Of a stretch of DNA of 64,000 bases, positions 39,338 to 53,300 are shown in pieces. Origin of the DNA: Neodontobutis hainanensis. Its lineage: Eukaryota; Chordata; Actinopteri; Gobiiformes; Odontobutidae. Within the stretch, counting starts at the first letter, position 1. Each line of letters starts with the position of its first letter. The notes under the pieces are model-generated. The model was not told the origin of the DNA, searched no databases, and saw only the letters and a program-made list of their open reading frames with translations. A program made the position numbers and the translations under genes. The stretch is taken from contig JALDNG010000001.1 of NCBI GenBank assembly GCA_024349245.1, forward strand, positions 1,857,001-1,921,000, in the 5' to 3' direction.

Positions 39338-41384
39338 TTCATATGAGTGTGTTCTGTTACCCATGGGTTTGTTCTTGGGCTGGATGCTCCTGCGAGTCGT
39401 TGAGAGCCGGGCACCCGAACGACCACGTGGCTCATTTTTCGGGATAGACAGAAGGGGGCGGCGAAGCTGCAATAATGAATTTCAGTGACTTTATAGCATA
39501 GTTTTTTTTATTTTAAAAGGACAACATTCACACACTTCTGTCAAATTTCCACACCTGTCTGAGGCCTCTTTTTCTCCCTAGTGGAGGCTGGATCAAAAGG
39601 TTCTGCTGGCCTGGTTCACTCTGGACACTAGCCACCCTGATTAGGAAATGTTTTTCGGTGCACACAGAAACAGGAAACAGAAACGCATCAGAGTAAATAG
39701 AACAAAATGGGCGCATTATCATGCAAAAATATTAAACATTTTTGCTACAATAAGATGATGTTGCTATTATACTACTGACTGACTACAAAACACTTACACC
39801 CAATCACAGAGTGGTAATAGCTGCCATGATTTATACACAGAAAGACAACGGGATAGGAGGGACTGGAGTAGCAACACAGACTGGGAACTGGGGAATCATC
39901 TAGAATACATAACTAAAGGGTAAATCACTTCTCACAATGCTTCTTTATAATGACATAATAATTTTTTCTGGGCTTTATTTTTGTCTCCCTCGTTGCTGCA
40001 CCAGTTTCACTTTGCCCGTACAGATTGGTATCCAAAAGTGGACGACCAATTTGATCAGTGATAAGCCTGATACACACACACACAAAAAAAACAGCATGAA
40101 ACACCATGGCACCGATGGAACAGAGGCTGACTTTGATCGTGATAGCACACTAAAGATTCACAGACGGGACAGAAGTGGAACTCCCGGAACTCCCAGAGGG
40201 GAAAGGGGGGGGTTAGGCCATAGCGCAGCAGATGAGCTGAGACAATGAGGGTCAGTGTGGAGCTCGAAAAGGGACTAAAGGGGGAAACAGAAACAAAAGT
40301 ACACCGGGGGAACCCACACAGAGAAATAGAGACAGGTACGTAAAAGGAGGAGGAGGAGGTGACGGGCCCGAGGGCGATTCGGAGGTGGATGGAGTGATCG
40401 GGTGAGCCGGCCAGTCCCAGAAGGTGATGCCCCCACTCCCACTGGACGATTGACAGATGAAATAAGAAACGGGAACACACATACAAACGGGGGGAGGGAG
40501 GGGGGAGGGCACTGTACCTAGAGAGGTTACCCTCCTGCAGAAGGCCCTGGGACTCATCTAGCACATTGGGTTCACTGTGGAAGAGGGGGGCGAAGGGGAG
40601 AAGTGGGAGTTTAGGGAAGAGTCGAGATCCACCAGACCCTGAGCCCACTATGATCATCGGGCAACCGAGTAGTTTGTCTTACCAAGTTACCAAGCTACTT
40701 GACAATGTTGCCCTTTTACTGTTGAATAAAAAACGTTATCCAGATTAAACAAAAGTATGTGATAACCTGCCTTTTAACCCCCTAAATATTAGGAATACAT
40801 AGTGCCGTAACAATGCATTAAATATATTTTGAAAAAAAAATATTCTTGTAAGTCCACCTAAGAAAATTACAAAACCTTTTCAGTAAAAGGTTTTGCTGTT
40901 GGCTTAGCATGTTAGTGCAGTTTATGATTTGAAGAATAAAGACGATTGTTAATATTACTTCACAAACGTACCTGTGGCTGGGGAGCATGGTGGCCCGTGG
41001 AGCGTCAGATTGTAAGGCAGCCGAGCCGGTAGCGTGGCTGGAGAAGCGACGCTGCGACATCATCCGGGGCAGGAAGGCCTCATGCTCGCTCATCACGCTC
41101 GGGATGCTTATCGAGTCATCTAGACAGCAGAGGACAATGAGAATCGGGCACACACACACACACACGGGAACAGGTTAAACAGGTTAGGAACAAGCATTTC
41201 TGACTCTCTTCATCATCCTCATCCGTACGGCTCAGTGTGTCCTGGGAGGGTTGTCGTGACGGCTGGCTGTCCTGTTCCCAGACTGTCCCGGTTCCCGTGT
41301 TTGAACGGGACATCGTGGCCAAGCTGAGACGGTAGGCTGACGTCGAAGTTCCCACTGTACTGATGGATGTCTTGCCCTGGTATG
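37398..41384 (-). CDS. unc80: unc80 C-terminal exons (last seven)
   Basis: In gene order: 41205-41384, 40972-41119, 40518-40574, 39555-39636, 39361-39466, 38636-38823 and 37398-37886. They encode a Ser/Thr-rich tail: QGKTSISTVGTSTSAYRLSL, DTLSRTDEDDEEN, DSISIPSVMSEHEAF, SEPNVLDESQGLLQEGN, SVQSEPGQQNLL, QPPLGRKRGLRQLRRPLL, SIQPKNKP and DQKRSVTFTE. The last exon (163 codons) is rich in Pro, Ser and Leu, with SRTCSPLP-type repeats and runs of proline. It ends LDLDESHV, a class I PDZ-ligand form. The donor after 41205 (GTCAGA) is weak but fits the frame. Confidence 0.93.
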
Positions 41385-44300
41385 CTGAAAATGATCCAGA
41401 ATGAGCAGAAGTGTAAGTGTATTGTACAATGATTTGTTTATTTGTCAAAAAATAAATAAAAAGTAATCTGACCGGAGCCACTGTGAACAGCCTCTTTAAG
41501 AATCTTGAGTTCGTTGTTGAATTCTGCAAACAGTGAGCTCTTGCAAAGTGGACGTGGGATGAAGCGCCTCTCCAGCTGGTCTGCGATGTGATGGCGCGCT
41601 GTGATCTCCTCTTGGGAGTCGGCAGGTTGGGTTAACAGCTAAGAGACCCACAAACATGAGAATTACATCAAAATGTGGGAAACATAGATCATTATTTTGC
41701 ACTTTGTCGGTCAAATGTAATCATTACCTTGCACTGTATAAAGGGTCTCAGAAGGACAAAAATGGGAATGCGCGTTCGAACAATAAAGTCAATAAAGTCC
41801 CAGAAGGCCAAGCCACCCACTTTCCTCAGGGCCATCTCTTTGACCTGCAGGCTCAGCCGGTACCACTGGTTTCCAAGTGAGCGCTCGAAACACACCAGCA
41901 CCACCTTCAGGGCTGCACACAGTGTAACAGTTAGATATGAACGTGAAACTTTCCCCTCACATAACTGCATAAATGTGCACTATAATACCCAAATATGCAG
42001 CCTGGCTGGTAGACTCGGCTAATCCCTCTCTGCGCAGATCCTTCCCGGTGTCGCCGGGGGTTGAGCAGTGAGCAGGGGATGCATCCAGCATGAAGTTTTT
42101 TGTACGGGACGTTGAGATGATGCGGGGAGGCAAAAGAATATTGATAACCGTCTGGAGCAGGAGAAAGATCTCAGGTTGCTCGAGATGGGGGCTGTCTATA
42201 ATTCAAAGAAACACATGGGTCATTGAATAATACACTCAAATCAATCAAAATAGTTTGTTCTGATAATATTGGCAGATTTTTACCTTTACTCCCAGATCCC
42301 ACAGTGAGCACAAAGGGTATGAGCAGATTAAGCAGCATTCCTTCACGCCTCTCTTGATTGGTAAAGGGTGAGATCACATGACTGAGGGGGAAGTCCTCTT
42401 TTAAAGCCTGGGACATATATAAGGAAAAAAATAATAGTCATCTAGAGTGTTATAGGCGAACAATTTTGAACGTATTGTGTATCACCACTTCACTGCAGCT
42501 GACCTGGATCTGCAGAGCAACGAGCCGGACCACCGCTGTGCTGAAAGGGAGCGGGGGGGAGAGGTAAGGACTGAGGTGGAGCAGCGGCAGACCGTCTGCC
42601 ACGCTGGACGGACCTACCACACCCATAACCTGACCGCACACGCACATTAAACCTTAGCCTCATCCTTTCTTTTATATTACTTTTTAGTATTAATGTATAG
42701 TTGATGTCCTTATACCAGATTGACGCAGACGTTGATAAGAGAGCGGAGGTGAGGGAGGAAAGAGATGATTGGCTGTCGCTGCAGGGTCAAGCAGATCCCT
42801 TCTATCAGACTGCTGGCTGCTTCCCACTCCACCTGTCTCCTAGATGGCACAAAGCATGCAACACCAGCCCACATGCAGTCAGAATATGAGAGCACAAATA
42901 AAGAGTGGTCAAGAAGAATACCTCAACCCATATAAAGATTTGTTTAATAGTGACGAATGCTACATTATTCCAATATTACATGTTTGATATAGAGAAAGAA
43001 ACTAGTCCGTCACAAATATCGGCAACATTCAAAAAAACCTTGGGGCTATATTAGTGGAAACTGACAGCAAATATGGCAAAGCTCACAAACACTACACACT
43101 GCAGCGACAAATACTGTTGTGGAGCAAATACCTTTGTCCTTTCTGAGCCAATGGGGCCTAGTCCAAAGGAGAAGCCACTGTAAAATGCTTAGGTGGTCAC
43201 ATATGCCACTAGTGTGTCAACATTGTTTTTACTTTATCAATAGAATAGCCACATATCTATACATTTTTAACATATTTGTAGCTATTTTTTAACTGATCAT
43301 CATCAGACTAGACCCCTGGCATAGAGAAAACATTGGTCTTTTTGTGATACACACACACTCCATGTAACAAACACGGCACCACAGCAGCACTTACGGTACA
43401 GCAGCGCTACAGAGGACAGTGCCGAGAAGCTGTCTATCTACTGTGCACATCACGCCACTGGCACAGCACGATACACTCACGAGGACACAGAAATAATTGA
43501 ATGTTTATAACAGACCTGGTGCATAGTGCCTGTGGGCGAGCGCACCTGAGCGTGGGCATTTTGTGGATCTTGTTAAACATGCGATCCAGCCGTTTGAGGA
43601 TGAGGATTAAGGCGGGGCGGACGGCTTCTGACGACCAATCGGTAATAGGCAGCATCTCCATGATGTAGCGCCGTAGGCCTCGGCACTCCATGGTCAGGGT
43701 GTCATAAGGAGCCAGCTTCAGCAGGGCGTGGGCGATCTCTGCCAGCCTGGGGAAAGACAGACATTTTTTACATGCTGTATTGAAAAAGAATTCAAACAGT
43801 TTCCGATTAACCATTAACAGTTGTAGTCACCTCATATGAGACTTAATGTCAAGCAGCTCCAGAGCAATGACTCTTGGTTCACCAGCCACATTCTGAAGGA
43901 TCTTGAGTCTAGGCCCACAGTGTTTGTAAAACTCAGTGCAGATGTTGAGCAGGGACTCTCGCGGCCGACGGAACTCCTCTCTTGCAATGCGCTCGTCCAA
44001 CTCCTCTCTTGGCATGCCTTGACCCTCCTCTAGGAGGTGTATGTTGTCCCTGTGTAGACAAACACTCAGATAAACCACTTTAGGTGTTGGACAAAAGGTC
44101 ATATATAGATATTAGATCTTAAATCTAGACCTGATATTGGCACCTCCTGACATGGCATGGTTGGCTGTGGTGCCTCCTTTATGACCCTGATCACAGCGAG
44201 ATATCTGGGGTGCAGTCATAGGCCTGTTATATCGACAGAACTGTGATTAATAAAATGATTAGATACACACTTTAAGTCTTTTGGTTCTTTTTGCAGACAG

Positions 44301-47300
44301 ACCTTGTAAGGGATTCTGTACTGTAGAGTAGGGCTTGTAGTGAAGTGGCCAGAGCTGCAATGGCTGCAATCTCATCCCTTGCAACAGAAGCAGACTCCAT
44401 AGTAACAGTGTTACTTTTCAACTTCTGGAGGAAACAGGGGACTAAAGCCTCCAGCACCATCAGCATCTGGAGACTGGAGGGACACAAATAGACCAAACAT
44501 AACACACTATACTACAAAAAACAGATGAAAGCACTGAGAGACTTGGCATTGTTAATGTGGTTCAGTACCTTCTGAAAGATTCTGGAGCATAGGCAACAAC
44601 AGTGACACACAGCTTTATGGCTTCACTGATGTTAAAGGCCAAGTCCTCATTCCCATAACAGAAATCTGTATTATGTGTTAGACCCGGTAAATCTCTAATG
44701 ATCATGAAAAATGATTAGATTTAATAAAAAAAAAAAGTATCACCTAAGGAACGCAGTGGTTTCTCAGCCTTGACCAGCTCTAGAGCATCCAGTGCATCCT
44801 GAGTCTCCCCCTCCAGAGAAACCAGGAGGTCAAAGAGACACTGCGCTGACACACCTTTAGATAAACCTGTACTGGTGCTGGTCTGCAGCACAAACAGAAA
44901 GCATGGATTTAAAATGTCTACTTGTTCTCCTTTAATGTATTTCTTTGGGCAAGTGAGTGTACTTACAGTGAACTCCAGCAAAGGAGCTACACTGGCAAAA
45001 AGCTGCAAGATGAAAGGTTTGCGGTGAAGGACGTAGAACTGGCGACAGCAGAACTCAATGCCCTGCCTCAGTAAAGGGTTGCTCTCGTAATCAGCATACA
45101 CCTGTCAATACAAGGAATGAATATTGAAGTCTGAAACCTGGCTATTAAGTATTATACCAGTTCATTTGTTTTAATACACAATAGTGACGCTCAAGTCTAA
45201 GAAAGAAGCCACTGCATTACCAAATTTATAGCCAAACTGTGACTACTTTTATACTTGGTTTCAGCCGATGGAAATAATATATAATATACAATATATATAC
45301 TTACTGATTTATACTGCATACTCTACCTGCAGCATGGTGGGCAGGATCCACTGGTAGCCGCTCAGGGAGAAGAGATGGTTAAAATGCACGGCTGTGTTAA
45401 TGGCAGTTGCTGTGTATTGCCTGAGGAGGGAGCTGTCCTCGGGGTGCAGCAGCAGTGCCCCGTTGAAGACATTGAGAAACAGCATCATCTCGTCGCCCCA
45501 CGGGTACTCACTGGGCATGCCCAGAAACATCTCCTCGAGCAGCTTGATCCACAGTACCTTGTGGAGAGTGTCAAGGCCGAACAGTTCCTTACCTTGGAAA
45601 CAGGATAGGAGCAATATTAAAGTCAAAAATATATAAATAAACTTGCTAATATACCGCTTAATAGTCCTACCTTGTGGCTCGTTAAAAAGGGAGAACTCTG
45701 CGTCAACGGCGGTTCTGGGAAACGACGGCAAACGAAGGAGGTCTTCCTGAAGCAGGGAGACATGGGATTGCTTGTGTACAGCTGGCATGTGCTGTGTGAG
45801 AGATATAAGGAACAGGACTCTTCCAACTTCCTCTAATTTTCTGGAAAACACCTGGACAGAGGAAGTGTGTCAATTTCACATTCACTGTCTACCAGTATAT
45901 TGACTATATATACTGCAAATACTCCTCCGTACCTGTTTCTGAATGAGCTCCTGGCCTTTTTCAGGCAGCATGTGGACCAAGTTGAGCTGCGGCGAAACAG
46001 ACCTTCGGAAGGGGTAGATATCTCTAACATATGTCTAAAAGAAACAAAAAAGAACAGTTGGATTTTTTTTTTCTTATCAAACAGTAAAAGTAAACCTAAA
46101 CACATCCAACCTTCTGTTCTACTTTACCTTAGAATAATGAATGAGGTTCCACCGTTTGTCCATGAGGAAGAAATGTGCGGATCTGGCTTCGGGAATGTTG
46201 AAAAACTCCAGACATTCCTGATTTGACAAAGCATATTTCTTTTTACTAAACCTTAGTGGGTTACTTTAATTGAATGATTTAGTGTCTTTACCTTGAGCAG
46301 GGCTTCAAACTGAGTGTCTTCATGCACAGGAAGTTGTGTTGGGATGTCACATTCATTCTGTCCATGTACTACCAGTGTTTTAGTTCCTGCAGTAACAATT
46401 TATAATGTAGGACAAGACATGCACTTCACTGACAGTTATTTGGTCAGCATAACCCTAACGTGATTTAAATTTTACCTGGCATTGAGGCAGTGACCAGCAG
46501 TTTGACCTCACACTGTTCCTTTTTCATGGTCTGCTTGAGATCTTTGAAGAAGAGCCCCTCCACGTAGCCCACTACCTCCCACAGAAAGGTGAGCGTGGCC
46601 GATATAGCGTCCATGCCCCATTCACACGGGGTTCGAACGAAATACATGATTAGGCCGACCTGAAACAAACACAGCAGAAGGAAATGGTCATGTGGTGGAT
46701 TAGAGAACAAAGCATCGTTAAAAAAAGGGTGGCCTTACCAGGTAGTTGAAAAGTATATGTGAGGTCTGAGCAGGAAGATCCCCGATATTCAGCAGGAGTT
46801 TCCTCAGCATGTAGATCAGCTCATCCTGACAACAAGCATGCCATTAAACCAGAAAGGTCTTCATTTAACAAAACACTAATCCTCTGAACTCCACCAGTAG
46901 CTCCATTACCTGTCTGTTGCTCACTGTTAATTTTTCAAGGAAGTGGCGTAGCATTAGAGCCGGATCTTCAATCAGACAGTTCCAGAGGATTTGCTGGGCA
47001 ACAGCGCTCACTAAAACAAAGTCTTAAAGTGTTATTAAGGGTCACATAAGAGTCATGCCATATTTGTATGCTGTATCATTTACCAGCAACTCCATCCTCT
47101 CGAACTTCCCCGTCTTCCATGAGATGCACTATTGGTAGGACAGCAGCACAAATGCAAGCTGGGAAGACAGCTTGTGGGGGTTGTAGCATGTGGTGAGTAG
47201 GGGTGTGTTCTGTTGTGTTTTCTTCATCTAAAAGAAAAAGATAAAATTACAACCTAATAATAAATAATTGCAAATCCCTTAGTTCCTTCCTGAGTACATT

Positions 47301-50300
47301 AATATCCTTTATTAGTTGTTTAAGAGGCTGTCAAGAGGATGTGCTACCTTCAGCGCTTGCCAGTGAGCGGACGGACCACACAGAGCCCCTTCGAAAAGAG
47401 TAATTCCTGTGTGAGTTACTGGAGGCACAAGATGGGCTAACGGACAGGCGGCGTGATGCCAGGTTCACCACTTCTTCTGCTGGCAGGATCAATAACAAAC
47501 AAAAAAAGAAAATCCATCAGAGAACAATGTTTATTTGGAAAATTGTATTCATGCACTTTATTTGCATGATAGGCCCACCTTCCTCTTCCTGCTCTGGGGG
47601 TGGGCTGCATGTGGGCTCATAGCAGGCTTCTTGAGACACAGGGATTGCTGTGATGATGCTGGCTTCTCGCCCCAGTCGCCTCTTCTCCTCTTCCTGTTGC
47701 AGGTTCTTCAGAATGTGCTCCGCCCGCTGGTGAGAACGTGATACAGCTCTTGCAGAGAAGGATTTCTGTAAAGCGTGGCGTGTAGGATCAAACAGCACAG
47801 ACGTAGAACAGCAAAAGCAGACATACAGAAAATCCAGAATGAGGAAATGCTTTTGGTATGCAACAACTTGTATAATATCTTCTACATTTTGATATCTGCA
47901 TGTGTATTTACATCTGTTTATCTGTAGCCTGAGGAGCTTTTGTAATGTAAAATGAGTGGACATCACATAAATACAGTAACTCTCCTCCAGCTCACTGGTC
48001 CAGGGGTCTAATTTAACGCTGAGCTTAGTGAAATTTTAAAATCAGACTCAATTGTGTCAGAAATAATATGTGATTTCAAACTGGGGTTTGGAGAATTTGC
48101 TGTATCTTGTGTACAGTAAATGTCTCACAGCATTTGCACAAATACTCATAAACATACATTAGGCGGGAACACATGTTGTGAAAACATACACAGCAAAGTC
48201 ATTCTCATCCAATGACCATGCAGGAACAACACGACACACACAAAATGTCTGAATGCCCGATGCATGCTGTTAATTTTGCACATTTTGGAGAACTGTCAAG
48301 ATGCAGCAATTCAGAACATCCCTTAGTCTCTAATCCAAGACGAGAACCTACAGCCTCTAACAGAGAAAGAGCTCTCTCTCCTTTCTTTAACAATCAGAAG
48401 TAACAAGATGCATCAGCACAAACATCGGGACATAGATACCAACTTACTATGGTATGGACTGACTGAATTAATGTGGGGTACTAAAAACAAAAACAGTCGA
48501 TAGATAAATTATAAAACATGTGCTTGGAAGTATAAAACATATTTCAATCATGCTATCAACAAGAGATGACAAAAAAGACAATACCAAGAAATTTATTTCA
48601 TAATAATTGCATCTTTTGTCATTTGTATTCAACTATTGATTTGACATTGAATTTAAACTATGTAATTTAGCAGGATTTCATCTGTAGCTGTTGTTGTATG
48701 TGGTATTTACTTACACTGCACAGCCAAGACAAGGTATGTGACCACTGGCTAAGTGTTTCTCTTTCTTGAAATTTTTAAAATAATAAGAAAGTATTAAAAA
48801 AAGTATTAAATAGTAGTCATAATCTTATTTTTATGCTGCATTTGTTTGGCTTTAAACTACAAGAAACCGCAGCTGTGTACATACCTTTGGCCATAAAGTA
48901 TGAAGTAAGTATAACAACTGCTACAAAGTGCAATTTACCACCACATTTAGTAAAAAACTAAGCCCTAAACATTACTTCAACATGAACCAAAACTATTATT
49001 ACACTGTTATTATTAAGAATACAACTAAACTGGTGAATGACTTACAGACTGGTCTTCATTGATTGGGTCCTGGACACTGCCAGTGTTTTGAGGCACCCAG
49101 GGGGGATCAAATATTGGGACACAGGGCATGCCCAGTATTGGAGAGGGTAGGGTAAAGTTGATGCTGGGTGGTGGTATCTGAAAAAGCAGAAGATTGTTAA
49201 AGAAAAAGATGATCTTTGAAATCTGATGTCGGCGCAAAGTGACCCTACCTTAAAGATCTGCTGCGCTCCTTCCTCCATGCGGGGCCACACCTGGTAGCGG
49301 AAGCGCCACAGCGTGTAAAACTTCAGGACGGAGTTGATGCGCTGGCACGCCTCCTGGTGCTGGAACTCGGCTGTCATCATTTCGGACACGGCGTCGGGGA
49401 CTTTGACCGCGCAAAGGAGGAACATGGCAGCTGCGAGGAAGGGTATTGTCAGTTTTATGTTCAGATATGCCGTATAGGTTTCCTGAATCATTTCTAGTCC
49501 CTTCTTGGATTGAACGTGTGGCCACTTACCTGCAGCAGCCGCCATGTGCTCATCCACGCTGAGCAGGAGCTCCCAGGCGGCGGGCTGGATGTCTCCGTAC
49601 ATGTCGTCAGTTAAAATGGGAGCCGCCTTGATGAGCAGCGAGAGTGGTGCTGGGGACAAGCTCATCACCTGGTTGCGGATGTATTTGAGCATATTGGTGT
49701 CTTTCTTCCCTTCAGTGTTACAGTCAGTGGGTCGTCGCTTCATGGAAGGCGTTCTGAGGCAGGACTTGTCCGAACACTGAGAGCACAAACACCTTGATAA
49801 AACAACAACCAAACGCAGCCTCATCTTAACAGTTTGTACATTTGTGACTCCTACCTCTTTACTCTTCTTTACCCGTACCCCAATATTCCCCGATGATCCG
49901 CTGTCCTCTCGGAGGCTGTCCACTGTTTCACCGTACACAAGCTTAATGGCTCGGACCAGACGGGCACAGGAGCGGTTGTGGTGCTGGTAGCAGCGTGGGT
50001 GACAAAAATCGATGTGGGTGCAGATGAAGCTCTGCTGGTTGCACAGTAGGATCATAATCTGAAGGAGAGTGAAAACATGATGATGTGAAAAACAAAATTA
50101 CCAAAAACATAAAAGTATATATTGGGCACTAGGCATAGACTTACATGCAGCCAAGACATGTTACGATGGTAGTTGTCCTCTGCTCCTCCTGATCCCTGTC
50201 CTTCTGGCTCAATGCTGGGTTCACTGGTGCTAAAGGGACTGCCTGCAAATAGAATGGAAAACTGTTAATAAATGGTAATTCAGTTGTGCTCAAACGTTTT

Positions 50301-53300
50301 ACCTTGGCATAATTTTTTTATTGTTTTGGGCATTTTTCAGAGAATATATAAGATAACACAAAAAGTGACCGAGCGACCCACCCTATCTCTAAGTGAGCGC
50401 CCCGCCACATTACTTTCGGTGTAGTTTCTGTTATGATTTAGAAAGAGTAAACACAGTTGTTTGACAATAAATGGCTTCATCCAACCACTAACTTTGAGTG
50501 AAAGAAACGTTTTTGTGTTATCATTCATATTCTCTGAAAAATGGTAAAAAAAAATTAATCACAAACTTTTTCTAAGATATGTATGTAGCTTTTTGTTTTT
50601 GTTTAGGTGACAAACCTATGTCGGTGACAGTGTCTCTGCTTTGTGTTTGTGACAGCAGCCCCTCTTCGTTCTCTGACTCCGAGTCCTGACGTGACATTTT
50701 GGTACTTTTGAGGCTTCCTGCTCGCCGAATGGAGGACAGTGACCCACCTTTCTTCACACGGAAGCTGCGGGCTCCTTTAATCTGAAGCAGCCGGGAGCCT
50801 CCGATTCGGATTTTCCGGATCGGTGCTAGAAAAAAAAGAATACAAATTTACAGCTCCACAAATGTCACAGCACAGGCCTTGTGGGAACAACTGTGTGATA
50901 TCTGGTCTCACCCTGAACTTCCTGGGGTTTCTTCTCTTCACAGGTGGTGTCTGACTTCAGAGTGTGGCTGCTGCTATTGAGAGAATCATGTCCATCTTCA
51001 TCATCAAGAATTCCCGCAAAGCTGATTTTCCTCTCGTAGCGATGACGCCCGAGTTCTGGGTCCAGACGTAAACGGCAGCTGTCCAGATCCTGAAATCAAC
51101 ATGCCATCAAACATAAAAATATCTCTTTATTTTTGTCAGGCAATACATGAAGAAACTTTTTGACAATAAAGACATCTCACCACAAGTGGCTCTATGCGAG
51201 GACGTGGTAAACAAGGAAAGGTCTCTCTCAAAAATGTTGTAATTTCTAACAAAAGCTGGCAGGCGGCCATCTTCAGTGCAAAGGGGCAACCGCATTTTGT
51301 GGGATTGACTGTGTCTTCAGATGGAAACATTAAATAGTATTATTGAGATACAATGTTTCAGACACATTAATGATATTACTAAAGAAATTACGGACTGTCA
51401 TCTAAATAGTCTTCTTCCTCATCTTCTTTCCTCATTCTCCTCTTAGTCTCCTCATCATAAATGTAACCCAGGATGTTGGCAGGGCTCTCACTGTCAGAAT
51501 GACAAAGCTCACTCAGCCTTGTGCCAATGGCCTGAGTGAACAAAAAAGGCGTACGTTATAGACTCTAACCTTTATTATTTATGTAACAACCTATAAATTG
51601 AGAACTTACATCACCCCAATGGCAGAAATGTTTGGCCGCATTCCACTGAAGTTTCTGGTTTCTCTTGTTGCCTACGATGGGTGATCGACCTCTGGACAAG
51701 CCTTTTTTGGTGATATTGACGTGGTGACCTTTCATCCACTCTGGCCAGTTCCCACGGTTACAGCGGTGAACAAATCTGGCACATTCAAGGAAGAGGGAGG
51801 CACGGGCTACAATCGGCGCTTCCTTCAGAAAACAACTTAGATACATCAGATATCAACAGAAAATACTACCAATGTTGAAGTAAGACCCATTGTAGGGGGT
51901 GGTGACATACCAAATCAAGAGCAGCAGCGAGGATTGACGCGTCAGGTATAGTCCCAGGCTCACAACAGTTCAAGAGGAACTGGAATCGTTTCATGCCCTG
52001 TCGAATGGCGCCCAAATTCACCACGTTCTTGTTCTTCATTGCCTCCTGACTGGCTGCAAGTCGCTCCTGAAAACCATGTGGGCCTGATGGACAAAATAGG
52101 ACAGGAGAGTAGAAGACAGGAGAATGACAAGAGAGGGGAATTTTTATAAAAATTCTGCAAAGTATAAGGGCGCAAGAAAAATTACATTTACGTACTGAAT
52201 TACTAAATATTTAACATAAAGCTGTATAGAGCCACTGACAAATGAAGCAGACATGGACACAACTCTATTGGCAGAGATTACACTCGCATTTTCAACTTTA
52301 ATTTACATACTCAAGTTAGAGGCACTGTTAAGCCTATGACAACATTACTGTAATGTTATTTCTGAAATTAATTGTATTGAAATGCCAAGTGTAACCATAG
52401 CCATAAAGAAGAAAGCTGTACATGAACCGTTATGTCTTGTCACTCGATTGAATCCCAGGCATTGGAAATCACCAGCAGACACCACCACAGAAGAGACGCA
52501 GAGAGCACTGACAGTGTCATGCTTCACATAACACAGAGATACGCTTCACAGCAGAAAGATGGTTTCAGAGACATGACTTATCCCAAACTCCAGTGTCCTC
52601 TGTTCCTCTCTTACCCCCCAACACTTTGAGGCAAGTCGAAAACAGAGGAAGGGGCTCACTGAAAGTGAGGGACGTGCAGAGGTTGGAAATAAAGGGATAG
52701 CGTTGTTAAGACATGGAAATGGAGTGTTAATTATTTAGGACACTCCAAATGATTGGGATTTTCAACACATTCAAATATAAAAGAAAATAAAATAAAATTA
52801 TATATATAAAAAAAAAAGTATCATAGGATACTGATGTGTTGAAAATGACACATCCCGTTTTACAAAGTGTAGCACGCAGCTATTCTGCGGAGCCAAAGAA
52901 TGGACAAAGGGAAGAAAAAAAAGACCACAACTTGCAAGACGAGATATGGCCACGAGACCACACGGACAAACAAGAGGCAGATAGAAAGAGGAGACGATGA
53001 GGTATGAGTGGGGGCGAGGGGCACCCCGAGGTGAGGGAGGTCTACCATCTTTCTCTTCTGTGTGGTGAAGCTTGGATGGATTCCTCCTGCCAGACCTCCA
53101 TTTACCGAGCCGCTTGAAGAAATTCTCCTCCTCCTCCCTTCCGTAATCTGGGCCCGCAGCAACCCCCTCTGACAGCTTTACCGCACTGGTGAACTTAACC
53201 TATGGAAATAAATACACAAATGTGCTGTTACAAGCAGACAACACATACCTATGGACCAATGTGTAAACTGTGAGGCACTGCAGCTCATTGCTGGATGTTT

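Noticed and set aside
40055..40657. 200-residue minus-strand frame as a single exon
   Set aside because: Only the SEPNVLDESQGLLQEGNLSR part (40518-40574) belongs to unc80. The rest is intron running through a C-rich tract.
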